Notes under the pieces: model-generated | What the model saw: only the letters and a program-made list of their open reading frames with translations | Told to the model about the DNA's origin: nothing | Databases searched by the model: none | Assembly (NCBI GenBank): GCA_963576565.1 | Contig: OY755042.1 | Coordinates: forward strand, 15,041,272-15,105,271 | Reading direction: 5' to 3' | Source: Aspidapion aeneum | Lineage: Eukaryota; Arthropoda; Insecta; Coleoptera; Brentidae | Length of the DNA: 64,000 nucleotides | Part shown: positions 22,190 through 33,349 of the stretch, in pieces | Position numbering within the stretch: the stretch's first letter is position 1 | Layout: every line of letters begins with the position of its first letter | Made by a program: the position numbers and the translations under genes

Positions 22190-22990
22190 ATGAAAAATAA
22201 GTTTGATATTTACTTAATTTCTATATTTCGCCATCTTCTGATTTCCAGTCTACATTGGTTTCGGTTGGTCCAGAGATTCTCATCTACTCCTCTTTCTCTA
22301 ATGTCTCTGTCTATTCCTTCTCTACAACTCAGTCTGAGTCTTCCTCTCTTTCTTCTTCCCTGTGGCGTCCAGTTTAGTATTTTTCTTCCATCTAACTAAG
22401 TTGGTTAATTTGTATAATAATATATATTTTTTAATTTAATTTTTTTTTTTTAATTTCTCGAATTCTCCTGTTTCTCACTCTTTCCAATTTTGATTTTCCG
22501 GCAGCGGGTCTCCAGTAATCAATTTCAGTGGCTTCAAGAGACTTGCGAGCTTTTTCTTTCAGTATGCTGATGTTAATTCTATTTTTTTTTTGTTTTGATA
22601 CAGTCTTATCCCAGAGAATACTGTTGAGTTGTCTAATTGCTTGTCTTCCTTGGTTATTTCTGTGTCTGATTTCTTCATCTAAACTACCATCATTAGTGAT
22701 GTGCATTCCCAGATATTTGTACTTTTTGCTTTGTTTTATCTGATGTTGTTTTTCCAAGATAAGATCCATTGCTCCCCACTAGTGCACATATATTCCATTT
22801 TCTGAAGATTTACCTCCAGCCCCCACTTCGTATTCTTCAATTAATGTACGGGTCATATATTCTAAATCGTCGTATGGACCAGGACTATTTTAATCATCAG
22901 CGAAGCAGAGAGTGTACATGTTTTCAGGGCTTGTTCTCAATACATCTTAAACAATGTTGGTGACAAGCAACAACCCTGCTTCAGACCCTG
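22190..22990 (-). pseudogene. RTE-like LINE relic, C-terminal part
   Basis: The longest open piece (22431-22769, minus) reads KYKYLGMHITNDGSLDEEI, RNNQGRQAIRQLNSILW, then RKSLEATEIDYWRPAAGKS and KLERVRNRRIREI. This is the palm-thumb to C-terminal region of RTE-like LINE proteins. The canonical segment with the YG(S/A)ETW phrase between LKEKA and RKSLEA is missing, so an internal deletion joined them. Downstream, 22200-22420 contains GKKKERKTQTEL-like residues of the basic C-terminus. Upstream, about 22770-22990 holds a decayed RT stretch. It is a different subfamily from the RTE copies at 9130, 26026 and 34110. Inactive. Confidence 0.75.
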
Positions 22991-23917
22991 TTAAATAAAC
23001 CCCTTTGATAATGTTAATATCTATGCTAGCATTAATAAATCTGTAATATTTTTCTGAACTTAATTTTATTTTGGTTTACCTGACGAATGATGTACATATT
23101 TTGCTATAGTTAATAATATAACTGAGTCTTACCTAAAATTTTGTAAAATCATATAAATTCTTGTAAGATAAGTCAACGACAAAAGACATGGAAGGATGAG
23201 CCCACAATGTCGGCATTGCACCATTTTAAAGTAGGCTTAAATTTGTATCTCTAAAAATTGAATTAAGACATAATTGGTGAGACCGTCTATATATCCCTTA
23301 GAAAATTAAACTAGTTTCCTAAGGTCTATCCTAATTTATCCGGTTGTTTGCCCATAATCAACAAGACTAGAATCAGGATTCCGTCGTAAACACAGCAAAC
23401 ATTTTACCTAAAAGGGATAAATCCTCCGCGAACAAGAACTTAAATCTCCAACATGCTACACACGCCTACATGTTGCAGTTGTTACGAATTATACTGCAAC
23501 TTGTTCTTGTCATGTAGTACTGATTTTTTCTGGTACTTGGTACGACTTACAAACACACAGCCTTTAGAAACTTATTGTTAGCGACAACATCAAAGGTCTA
23601 GACTGACCATATCTGGTCAAACAAGCATGAAATGTTGTTTCTCTTGCCATAGACTTCATGCAGAGCATAGGGCAAATAAAAACAAAACTTATCGATGTAC
23701 TTTACTTGCAAACATTTAGAAATTATTTTTACATTTATACCCACCCGGCTGCATCATTTAATAGCAAATTAATGGATCTATAGCAGAGACATGAGAGAGG
23801 AACAGATTACCCTTCCTCAATGCGCTAATGTTGAGATTTCTTAGGCGACCATTTTTACATTTAAGGACGTCACTACTGGCAGCGTATAGTCCATTTAATT
23901 AACACTGAGAAAAAAAA
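22991..23917. other. No gene recognised
   Basis: A mixed AT-rich stretch without protein-like frames. No dispersed repeat shared with the rest of the window was found. Confidence 0.5.
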
Positions 23918-24128
23918 TTGTGTGTGCTTAAGACCACACGGCAGAAGTGTAAACTTCAACAAGGCGAAATTAATAATACTGGCCTCATCTGCATCATCAT
24001 ATCGCTCGCTGAATGTTCCTCTCACAGTTAGTCGACTCGAGCCGACTTCATCCGAATGACCGTTACATAGCCGAGCCTGACGGCTCAGTTCAATTCACTT
24101 CAAACGCGCCTAAAGAAGTTTACACTTC
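23918..24128 (-). mobile_element. Small TIR element (GAAGTGTAAACTTC family), copy D
   Basis: GAAGTGTAAACTTC at 23944-23957 pairs with GAAGTTTACACTTC at 24115-24128. The GTGTGCTTAAGACCACAC near-palindrome precedes the left end. The interior is intact at AATACTGGCCTCATCTGC, where copy C carries an insert, but lacks the CACCAAAACTGCT segment near the right end. Confidence 0.8.
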
Positions 24129-26025
24129 AATAATGAATCACTAAAATGATCATTTTCCTAAAAGGACTGAACGTATGCAAAACCCTCTGTTCTTCGGTTT
24201 TAGTGGATAACATTTTCAGGAAAATAATGCACCTACCTATTAAAAATGTCACCATCAAAAAATATAAAACAATGCGCTCCACAAAAATAAAAGAACCATT
24301 TTAAGCCGTGCGTGTTGGCTGCCTACTATATTACCGGAAGTAACTATCGATTGATTTTAATAGACTAGGCAATGTTGATGTGGTTAGATAACGAGAAGTG
24401 ATTAAAAAAACAAGCGTGTTAAGATTTTTCTTCTAATACTTTTAATAACTAAAAATTTAAGTATTGATCCCTTTGCAATCTTGTAGTAGGCAAAAAAAAT
24501 AAATGAATTTTTCTTTTTAATTATGACTATTCTGTTTGGTAAGCTGGTATCGGAAAAGAATTTAGGAGAAACCACAAAATGGCCGACTGACAGATCCCCA
24601 TGATGTCGCCAAGAAATTTAGATGCGCACTCATCGAAAAGCTATCATTGCCCCCCCCCCCCGTCTATGTCTTTGATCCATTGAAGACCTGATGGTTTTCT
24701 AGGGCATTACCTTTATAGTGCAACAACCTTTTGGAAGGAAAAAGTTAGTATTAGTATGAAAACTAATGGAAATAAAAGAAAATCTATCGCAGGAAAAAAT
24801 AAAATTAGACTTTTAGGTCCAAGTTATTTGAGTGGAATAGATTGAGTAATACTTTACACGGTTTTTAGCAAAACTAGGTCTCCTATCAAAGAAAGCTAAA
24901 AAATTCTTCAACTTGGGCAAAAATAATTTTTGCACATAACCTAAAATTTTCCGATAAAACTTGATAGAACCGGTTTTTTTTTATTTTTTGATTTTTATCT
25001 TAATTTTTTTTTCTGTTGCCCAATGTTTGTGCAAACCCACCCATTTATGTACTTAGCACTTTATTTTATCGATTTTAACCTTTTATTTTTATTTAAAACC
25101 TAAAAAAAATTTCACCGGGAAATGTTCAAGTTCTGAATGTTTTTTTTTAAACAGTGGTTGTTTTTTTCGCTAATTTAAGGTTTAAACTCAAAATATGTTA
25201 AGATCGATATTTCGATTTAAAAAAATTATGATTTTTTATGTACACAAGCGTTTTTATCAATTTTTTTTTCAAAAATTTAAAAAATCAAAAATGACCAAAT
25301 CGTTTTTCAATTTTTTTTGGAAACTTTTAGGTTTTTTTTATAAAAAACAGTCTTGACAAAAGTTGTACTGCCTTTGTTATTAGCTATAACTTTTGTATTT
25401 AACTTTTTTTTCCTTTTTTGCCTTTTTAAAAAGTCACTTGTGAAAAAAAATCAAACCTTTTAAAATCAGCAAATTTGAAGCTGGCCGGACATTCATCAGG
25501 TATGATTTGCTAAAGTCAAAAAGAATATACGATTTAAAAATTATTAGAAATTTTAATTTAAAAAAGTTTAAAAGTAACTTTATATATTTTTTAAATATAT
25601 CTAATAATGAATTAAATAAACATGTAAATTTCCAGAGATGAATTTTTTTAAATTCACTACCTTTTTTTAAGAGCTATTTATTTAGAAGACTAATTCTGTT
25701 TTTCACTGTATTTATTGAAAGTATGAAATATTCACTTTTCGGACAATTTTTGCGATTTTTATTTTGTAGTTAGTTTTCTAGCTTTTTGCTTTTAGAGTAC
25801 ATTTAATAAAGCACATAAAAAAGTGCATTTTTGTCCATTAGCAAATTGTCCTTGCTTCTCTCAGGCTTTAAATTTATTAGGGAGATAAAAAGTGGCACTA
25901 TAAATACTAGGTTTAAATAATAAACTTCATATACCAGTGTAGTACATCTTTTTAGATTTTTAATAATTATACTACACAGAATATTTTCGCGGACTTTATT
26001 CCAATAAATATTTTTAAAAATTTTA
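24129..26025. other. AT-rich stretch, no gene recognised
   Basis: Long A and T runs dominate (24900-25700), and a C run lies at about 24653-24661. No conserved motif or repeat boundary is recognised. Confidence 0.5.
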
Positions 26026-26232
26026 ATTTTGTTATATATACTCGCTAAATTAACAGATAGAGTAACAATAAGATTTGACGCATATCAATCAAAAGAACAA
26101 GCAGGCTACAGAAAAGGTTTCAGTACAGTTGACCATCTACTAATCATGAAAATCCTAATAGAACGAGCCAATATTCCACTATATATTGCATTTATATACT
26201 TTGAAAAAGCTTTCGATAGCATTGACCACTGG

Positions 26233-26487
26233 CAGTGGCGCACCCAGGAATGTGTCTTGGGGGGAGCCCGACAGCTACGAAGCGCGCCCTCAAAAAAAAA
26301 AAAAAAAAAAAAGGTCATCATGTCTTTTTGCAACTACGCCACTGCTTGGGGATGGGGGGGGGCGAAGCCTCCTGATGTCAAATTTTAAGGTATTTTTCAT
26401 GTTTTATCATCAAATATGTAGAAAATATATTAAAAAATCTAAGGCTTGGGGGGGCCCCGGCCCCCCCCCCCCCTGGGTGCGCCCATG
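26233..26487. mobile_element. hAT-like MITE (CAGTGGCGCACCC family)
   Basis: Starts CAGTGGCGCACCCAGG and ends CCTGGGTGCGCCCATG, with A- and C-rich interior runs. It is inserted in the RTE relic between GACCACTGG and GGCAAAAAAAGC, which are continuous in the RTE copy near 11430. Flanking CCACTGG (26226-26232) and CTACTGG (26488-26494) look like a diverged target duplication. Related pieces are at 33226 and, inverted, 54352. Confidence 0.82.
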
Positions 26488-26557
26488 CTACTGGGCAAAA
26501 AAAGCATTTTCTAATTAATTAATTACCAAATAGATTACAGATACAAAGGCTTAATAG

Positions 26558-26560
<3 letters not shown>

Positions 26561-26594
<34 letters not shown>
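26561..26594. repeat. AT dinucleotide run, 17 units
   Basis: Uninterrupted AT repeat inside the RTE relic, at the place where the sister copy reads TATATATTGGC. It probably grew from that short seed. Confidence 0.95.
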
Positions 26595-26598
<4 letters not shown>

Positions 26599-28067
26599 AA
26601 GCAACAACATTAATCAAAATCCACGAGGCAACCAAGCCACTCCGCATAATAAGAGGTGTCAGACTAGGTGAGACAATATTCAATAAACTATTTAACCAGG
26701 CCCTAGAAGATGTTTTTAAAAACTTAGACTGTGAAGAAATAAGCATCAAAGTAAGCGGACAATACTTAAACGACCTATATGCTGACTATCGCTTTAATAA
26801 CAGATAAGAAAGAAGAACTGATAAAAAAGCTGGAAGAACTAGATACAGCAGTGGAAAATATAGGTTTGCGTATGAACTATACTAAAACTACAATCATACC
26901 AAACACAGATAAAGATATCACGATCAGAATAAATCAAGAAAAAATAGAAGTAGTGACATATTTTATAGGACAAATTTTATTAAACTATAAAAACCAAACA
27001 GTTGAAATCAAGAAACGAGTAAGATTGGTGTGAGCATCATTCGGTAATTTAAGGTATATATTAAAAATTAAAGAATATCCTCAGTTCTTCAAAACGAAAG
27101 TGCATTAACAATGTATCCTTCTTGTACTAACTCATGGATCCTACACCTGGACACTTACAAAATCAAGCATGGATAAAGTAACAATGGAATGGAACGACAA
27201 ATGTTACATGTAAAGCTAACAGAGAAGAAAAGTAATTTTTTTTACGGTTAAGCGCACTCGCAAGGAGATCCCTATCACGCTCGAGAAGCGGCCAGTGCGC
27301 GGAAATGTTGGTGTGTGTTGGTTTTGAAACGGTTCAGGTTGTAACCTGCAGGGAAAACTGTCGCAGGGAGTTTATTCCACAGCGGTGCTGTTCTCCAGAG
27401 ATATGAATTCTGATATAATGAGGTTCTTGGTGCCCTCTATTTTGAAAGTAAATTGATCAGCTTGATAGCTCGTTTTTGCACGGTGTTCAAAAGCATTAAG
27501 GTATGTTTGGGTGCCGCACTCCATATATGTGAGCGGTACTCCATAGTTGGTCGAATCTGGGCTTTGTAGAGTATTAGCAGTTGGCTTGGTGTATACAGAT
27601 GTCTTGTACGAAATAGCACCCCAACCTTTTGGGACGCCCTTTTAGCTATATCTGCCACGTGACTGTGCTAAGACATGTTGGTCTCTGCAGTGACTCCTAA
27701 GATGTTCAACTGGCTCTGCAATGTGACAGCACTTCCAGATAGCATGATGTTTGGCTCACCGGTGCTGGTCTTTTTTGAAAACAGGGCTGCTTGGGTTTTC
27801 TGCGCATTGAACTGTACAAGGTTTTTGTTGGCCCAGTCCTCCATTATCTCCAGGTCGTTATTATCTGCGATATTTGAGTTAGTCTAAGATGATGGATTTC
27901 ACATGCGAATAGACACTAAGTGGGTGGTATGACTGAGGAGACTACATTGCCATCATCTGCAAAGCAATAAAGTGGATTTACTGTTTTATCTATGAGGTCA
28001 TTTTTGTAAATCAGAAAAAGTGTTGGCGAAAGGATTGCTCCCTGTGGCACACCAGCATTTATTTGGT

Positions 28068-28684
28068 AAAAGTAATGGAAAGAGTTGTGAACCTAACCAA
28101 GTACTTGGAAAAGTACAAAATTATCAACGACAAGCAATACGGATTTCGAAAATATAGGTCAACTGGCGATTTACTTACATACGTCACTCACTTATGGCAA
28201 AAAGCGATTGAGTTACGGGGCGAGACAAGAACAATTGCCTTAGATATATCTAAAGCATTCGATAAAGTCTGGCATGAAAATCTGCTCAACAAGCTCAAAG
28301 CAATGGGATTGTCGCCGAAACTTTGCACTTGGTTTGAAAGTTACCTACCGAACCGAACCGAACCGAACCGAACCATCCAGTGCAACATAAGTGGATCTAT
28401 CCTTAAGGTAACTTTCAAACCAAGTGCAAAGTTTCGGCGACAATCCCATTGCTTTGAGCTTGTTGAGCAGATTTTCATGCCAGACTTTATCGAATGCTTT
28501 AGATATATCTAAGGCAATTGTTCTTGTCTCGCCCCGTAACTCAATCGCTTTTTGCCATAAGTGAGTGACGTATGTAAGTAAATCGCCAGTTGACCTATAT
28601 TTTCGAAATCCGTATTGCTTGTCGTTGATAATTTTGTACTTTTCCAAGTATTTGGTTAGGTTCACAACTCTTTCCATTACTTTT
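28068..28684. repeat. 279-bp inverted duplication inside LINE copy 2
   Basis: 28068-28346 is the reverse complement of 28406-28684 with only about one mismatch seen by eye (AAGTACTTGG versus AAATACTTGG). Both arms share a 6-base deletion (GTGAACCTAACC) that copy 1 lacks, so the duplication arose from copy 2 itself, after its insertion or late in its life. The 59-base centre begins with five AACCG units and then holds the unduplicated LINE sequence ATCCAGTGCAACATAAG. About 17 LINE bases next to the break (CCGGAACTCCAACTCTT in copy 1) are missing. Confidence 0.92.
28347..28374. repeat. AACCG pentamer run at the palindrome centre
   Basis: Five tandem AACCG units (TTCGG on the LINE strand) join the duplicated arm to the original sequence. 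They are absent from LINE copy 1. This is the longest such run in the window. Confidence 0.85.
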
Positions 28685-30513
28685 GATATCACCGGAAGTA
28701 GAGCAATTGGTCTATAGTTTAACGGATCTGTCTTTTTTCCTTTCTTTCGAATAGGTTGTACTGCGACAGACTTCCATGATAATGAATATACTCCTTGCCT
28801 GTAAGATAAATTGAATAATTTAGCGAAAGTTGGGGTGAGTTCGTTAGCACAATTTTTGAGTACTATCGCGGGAATGCCATCAGGACCCATTGCTTTGTTT
28901 GTATCCAACTGTTTAAGGGATTTTTGTATTTCTCTGTGACAAAAGGGTACTTCTGGCATAATGTGGGAAACCCTTTCAATGAACGGTGGAGTGTTTCCAT
29001 TTGGCACTGTTAGGTTTGAGTTGTAGGAAAAGATTTTGGCCAGCATATTAGCTTTTTCCTCTGATGTTGTGGCTAAGTGAGTATTTTTATCTGTAAGTGG
29101 TGGTATGGATGACTTAGTGAAGTTTGATCCAACAGCTTTTGCAAGAGACCAAAAGGACCTAGAACTACTTAGACAATTCAGCAACCTGTTTTTATTCTTT
29201 GATTGTATGTTTCTTTGGCGGCGTCAATAGTAATTTTGCAACTATTTTTGGCTTCTATAAATTCTGTGTAGTTTTGAGCGGTTTGTTGTCGTTTCCAAAG
29301 GTTATATGCTCTTTGTTTTGTCTGTACAGCCGTTTGACACTGGCTCTTGACACAAGCTTTTGCATTTGCTCTGAGTTTTATTGTATGTGGGATATATGCA
29401 TCCATTCCAGATAAGATTACTTTTGTTATCTCATTACTGGAAATAGTGGGATCAGCTGTTTTAAAGCAAACCTCTTGCCATAGAAAATCTAGGTAAAACT
29501 GTTTAAGGTCATTCCATTTTGCCGATTTATAGTGCCACATTTTACGAGGAAGTGATTGTTGGCTTGGTGGTATGAGCATTTCGCACTTTGTTATTATAAG
29601 TTTTTGATCGGATGAACCAAGTGGGGGATCTACTTAAATTGTATACGAGTCAGGATTTGTAGTTACAAACAGGTCTAAAAGCGCTGCAAATTCACCCCTT
29701 TCTGAGATACGGGTAGGTTCATCGACAAGCTGCATTAGACCACAACTTATGGCAAAAGCTTCTGCTTCCCTGCCTTCATTATCTGTTTTGTTATGGTGTT
29801 TTAGCCAGGGTATATTGTGGATGTTGAAATCGCCTAAAAAAACGATTTCCGCATATGGATAGTTAGACTGTATACTATCACAGTTTTCGGATAATGTCGC
29901 GAAAAAGTTTTGGTACTCAGTGTTACTTGGCGGTCGGTAGAGACTGCAGATGAACTTGGTCGATCACTTTGAGGTGAATTTTAGCCATACGATATCGAGG
30001 TTCGCTGGTTCTAGCTTCTCCTCTCGATGACATAAAAGATCATTTTTAATGTACACACAGATCCCAAAATTATGTCGAAATCGGTGGTGTAGGTCATAGC
30101 CGGGATAAAGATAGCTCACAATAGGTGTTGCAGGACTGATTTTGGTTTCAGTGAGAACAAGGATGTCAGGTCTTTGTTCTTCAAGATGTTGGTGAACTGA
30201 ATTCATGTTGGTACTTAATCCTCTTATATTGCTAAAATCAATTCTGATTTGAGATTTTGGTCTTCTTTTAATATTTTTGCATGAAGGACCCCCAGGGTCA
30301 CCCGACGCCCGGAGATCCGAGTGGTCGGGTATTCTACCTCCGGAATATTTTGATCCTGGAGGCGCCATCATGCTATCTGTTACTCATTGTTGGAACCGGA
30401 CTGCCAGCGCAGTAGCGGAACGTGGTGATACCACTTAGCGCTACTCAGTTCTGGCATGGTGGTATCTCACCGGTCGACGCCCAATGAGTAAAAGCGTCTA
30501 CCACCTACATACC

Positions 30514-30803
30514 AGTAATGAATGGATACGAATTAAAACAAAAGTAGGGGATGTCAGAGGAGAGGTAGCAAAATTAAAATGAAAATTTGCCGGTCATAAT
30601 ATGAGACAAAAAGCCGATCGATGGAACAAATGTATTCCAAGCTGAAGACCTTGGGAAAATAAAAGTAGGAGAAGATCCCAAATGAGATTTGCAGACGATT
30701 TGAAGAAACCAGATGAATGAACACTGTGACAGACAGAAACTAGTGGAAGTTAGTAGGGGTAGCCTATGTCCAAAGATGGATCGAAGAAGGCTAAATAGAT
30801 AGA
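30514..30803 (+). pseudogene. RTE-type LINE relic, C-terminus (3' part of split copy)
   Basis: Resumes the RTE copy interrupted at 27236. Broken frames read MRQKADRWNKCIPS, then RFADDLKKPDE, the counterpart of the RW-TDDLK-HVG C-terminus at 9130-9886. The plus strand then ends with a phrase near GGATCGAAGAAGGC, coding WIEEG-like residues in intact family members. A 94-codon minus-strand frame over the same bases is a shadow. Confidence 0.8.
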
Positions 30804-30873
30804 CAGATGTAGACTCGATCCAAAAGATATGCAAAAAACAGATGTAGACTCGATCCAAAAGATATGCAAAAAA
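30804..30873. repeat. 35-bp tandem duplication
   Basis: CAGATGTAGACTCGATCC plus the following AAAAGATATGCAAAAAA occurs twice without a mismatch (30804-30838, 30839-30873), at the 3' end of the RTE relic. The lack of change suggests it is recent. Confidence 0.9.
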
Positions 30874-31484
30874 CTCATTCTTTATGTAGAGTATACGACA
30901 ACTAACCAGCTAAATTATTATTTTTATGCTTTCGACGTCTTCAAAACACGCACGCAATTCAAAAATATATAGCCGTATTTTTTTAAATTGCTTTATACTT
31001 CCAATAAAAATGTCGCAAAAAAACAACATCTAAAAAGATGATCCTGCACTTGCTTCAATTATTTTAAATACCAAACGTTTACCTGCAAGATTCAGCTTAA
31101 AGTCAAGGAGAACATATAATATTAAATCATAAATTACCTAGAGATCTCTGTGCATAGCTGTAATTACACAATTTTAGCATTTTGATTAATAAACTTGATA
31201 CGTGGTCGCACAAATGCGCTAAATTCAAACAATTTTATAATTGCCGTGGAAATATGAAAAGCTAAAATTAGGCATGTATAAGAAAATAATCTAGTTTTTC
31301 TCATCGCATATAGTACTTGTTATCTGTCTTGATCAATAAGGAGGTATTAATCACAGAAAAATTTATTACAAAAACATTTTAATTCAAATCTCAATAAAAG
31401 TAAAAGTACCTAAAGGTAAATGTTAAATTGTAATTGTTTCATTTTAAGAGTATTCTTCGGGATAGGTAATACTTAACATGAATA
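30874..31484. other. AT-rich stretch, no gene recognised
   Basis: No gene or repeat is recognised. The interval separates the RTE 3' end from the long inverted-repeat element at 31485. Confidence 0.5.
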
Positions 31485-32890
31485 TTGTAGTCCAGTCAAT
31501 ATAGAATTTTAGCTTGCAAAAGGTGTGTAGTCGCGATTTAGACAACTATTATTGAAATTGGAGTCCTAAAAACCTCGGCTCCCCCCGTCATCTTGGATTT
31601 AGTGTGCACAAAAAGAGTTTTTTTTAAATTACTTTGTTATTGTACGTTTTAGAAAAAAATGTTTTAAACAAAGATTAACGACAATGAAATTTTTTATAAA
31701 AACGTTTTTGCGAGTTTTTTGTCAAACGAATGGTTATTTATGACGCTAAGCATTTCGCCGCCATTTTGGATTTTGAGCAATATTCTTATTCAGTGACCTT
31801 TAACTTATTTTTGAGAAAATCTGTAAAAATATAAAACAAATAATATAAAATATAAATAGTAACCTCACTTAAGTCACTATATCGCGAAGAGGAATTTCGT
31901 GATATAGTGACCTTATCCTCGCTGAGGTACGAACCCTGAAATGTTAGCAGTACACCCGTTTCCTATGTACTTCCCATGGTTTTTATGTTTTAGTCAGTTT
32001 TCAAAAGGTTTTTTACGAAAAAATGTAAAAATACCTTTTTTTAGAGAAAATAAAATGTTCTTTTAAACGGCGTATCTTAAAGTTGTGTTAAATCTTTTAT
32101 TGACACTCCATGCGCGTCCTCATATTGCGGGTATATTCTCTAATTATTTTTTTTAAATTTTATTTGATTTTCCTTTAAAACTAAGCTTTCTGGAAAATCT
32201 CGTGTATTCTCTATTTTGTTGTTAATAAAAATTATCTTTAAAGCGATATGTATCTCGTTGGTTCAAGGAATATACGCACGTTTAGTGATTTTTTTTTCAA
32301 TTCAGTATTTTGACGCCCCTGGTGTATTAACGGTTCTCTAAATATTATTGCTATACATACCGTTCGAAAGAAAATTTAATTGTCTATAACCCAGAGCAAA
32401 TCGTTTTTTCCGGTAAGCCTTGCTTTTTAAAAAATTGGGAAAATACATAATAAGAATAATTTTTTTTGCGATTAAAAAAAAATCAATAAATATGCGTATA
32501 TTCTTTGAGTGTTCTCCGTTAACAAAAGCCTACTAGAAACATATCGTTTTAAAAATAATTTTATTTTGAACAATATTGAGCTAAATAATATTTTTTAGAA
32601 AGCTTAGTTTTAAACAAAATTAAATAAAAACAATAAAAAATTTTTAAAAAATTATTTAAAAAAATAACCTTGATATGCGGACGCTCCTGAGGGTAAATAA
32701 TAGCTCTTTGTGATACGCCGTTTCAAAGAATATTTTATTTTGCCTAAAAAAAGTACTTGGTCTTTTTGAAAGTATATAAAATTTTAAAAAACATTATTTG
32801 TTTTGTGATCTTAAAAAACATTCTCAATTTCTGGATGCCAATTAAGTGCTAACAGTGGATTTTAAACACTTCAAACTCTGAAGTTTGTCA
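31485..32890. mobile_element. Long imperfect inverted-repeat element (GCTTGCAAAAGGTG family), copy 1
   Basis: The left part begins TATTGTAGTCCAGTCA and runs through AGCTTGCAAAAGGTG, CATCTTGGATTTAGTGTGCAC and CACCCGTTTCCTATGTA. The middle folds back: AACGGCGTATC and CATATTGCGGG at 32070-32130, and AGCTTTCTGG then GCGATATGTATC at 32185-32260, return inverted at 32545-32735 (ATATGCGGACGC, ATACGCCGTT). A strong hairpin (TCACTATATCGCGAA...TTTCGTGATATAGTGA) lies near 31876. It is non-coding. Partial relatives are at 45850-46420 and, inverted, 56885-57398. Confidence 0.7.
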
Positions 32891-33225
32891 AAAAATTTAG
32901 AAAATATGTTTGACATAAATAAATGACGTTACGTCAACATGTTAGTTTTTGAAAGACCTTTCGAACACGCTATGGTTAGACAAAACTTGTGAAATTTGTC
33001 AAAAATGGTAAAATAATAAGTTTGACAGTCGAACATATTTTGACACGTTTGACACAATCAAGCAGCAGTTACTTACTTACTTAATGTTGGTTTTTCAAAG
33101 ATCTTTCAAACAAGTTATCACGCAATAGAGTTTTGTTTACAACAACAAACTAGTTAAAAAAAAAAGGTTTGGCAGTCCACAGCTTTTGACATGTTTGACG
33201 TAAACAATTTGTAGTTATGTTAAAA
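32891..33225. other. AT-rich stretch with TTTGACA-rich phrases
   Basis: Phrases such as TTTGTCAAAAA and TTGACATGTTTGAC recur irregularly, and GTTAGTTTTTGAAAGACC occurs near 32940, 33092 and 33358. This suggests an old degenerate tandem repeat of about 150-270 bases. No gene is seen. Confidence 0.4.
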
Positions 33226-33349
33226 CAGTAGCGTACCCAGGAATTTGTCTTGGGGGGACCCGAGACCCCATCATATCGTATTTCGTGCTATTTTTTGCTT
33301 TTATTCATGAAATATGTGGAAAATATCTAAAAAAAATCTAGGCCCTTGG
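33226..33349 (+). mobile_element. hAT-like MITE fragment (CAGTGGCGCACCC family)
   Basis: Starts CAGTAGCGTACCCAGG and follows the MITE at 26233 through TTGTCTTGGGGGGA and AAATATGTGGAAAATAT to TCTAGGCCCTTGG. The right end is missing. Confidence 0.7.

Larger units (their letters stand above)
26026..27236 (+). pseudogene. RTE-type LINE relic, reverse transcriptase (5' part of split copy)
   Basis: The copy is 5'-truncated at about 26035 and begins in the fingers region: RLTDRVTIRFDAY, EQAGYRKGFSTVDHLL, then IAFIYFEKAFDSIDHW with the catalytic Asp of motif A altered (IDFEKAF to IYFEKAF). After the nested hAT MITE come GVRLGETIFNKLFNQALED, DVFKNLDCEE and the YADD box. Here two bases are lost, so it reads YADYRFNN and the frame shifts. 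ITDKKEELIKKLEELDTA, LRMNYTKTTIIPNTD and VEIKKRVRLV follow. The copy is cut at 27236 by the jockey-like LINE and resumes at 30514. Dead by truncation, motif A change and frameshift. Confidence 0.88.
27300..30371 (-). pseudogene. Endonuclease-reverse transcriptase of jockey-like LINE, copy 2, multiply broken
   Basis: The endonuclease N-terminus is open from 30371 down to 29967, then a TCA to TGA change (29964-29966) stops it. The LGDFN region is in frame, with seven Ts where copy 1 has six. A CAA to TAA stop lies near 29635. An A lost in the run near 29190 shifts the frame just after NQRIK. RT motifs NKAMGPDGIPA, NYRPIALLP and LDISKAFDKVW remain readable (29184 down to about 28400). The protein is then cut by the inverted duplication before GVPQG; the FADDG region follows beyond it. 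Near 27460 a deletion between two ATCAAT hexamers removed 172 bases, relative to 18934-19105 of copy 1. Not functional. Confidence 0.9.
27237..30513 (-). mobile_element. Jockey-like non-LTR retrotransposon, copy 2, rearranged
   Basis: Reverse-strand copy of the LINE at 16219, with a T run (poly(A) of the other strand) at its left end and the longer 5' untranslated region at its right end. It is flanked by AGTAAT at 27231-27236 and 30514-30519, a short target duplication, inside the RTE relic. It carries a 172-bp deletion near the 3' end and a 279-bp inverted duplication with an AACCG run (28068-28684). Confidence 0.92.

Noticed and set aside
30574..30858. 94-codon minus-strand frame
   Set aside because: It is antisense to the RTE C-terminal relic, which is clearly recognisable on the plus strand.
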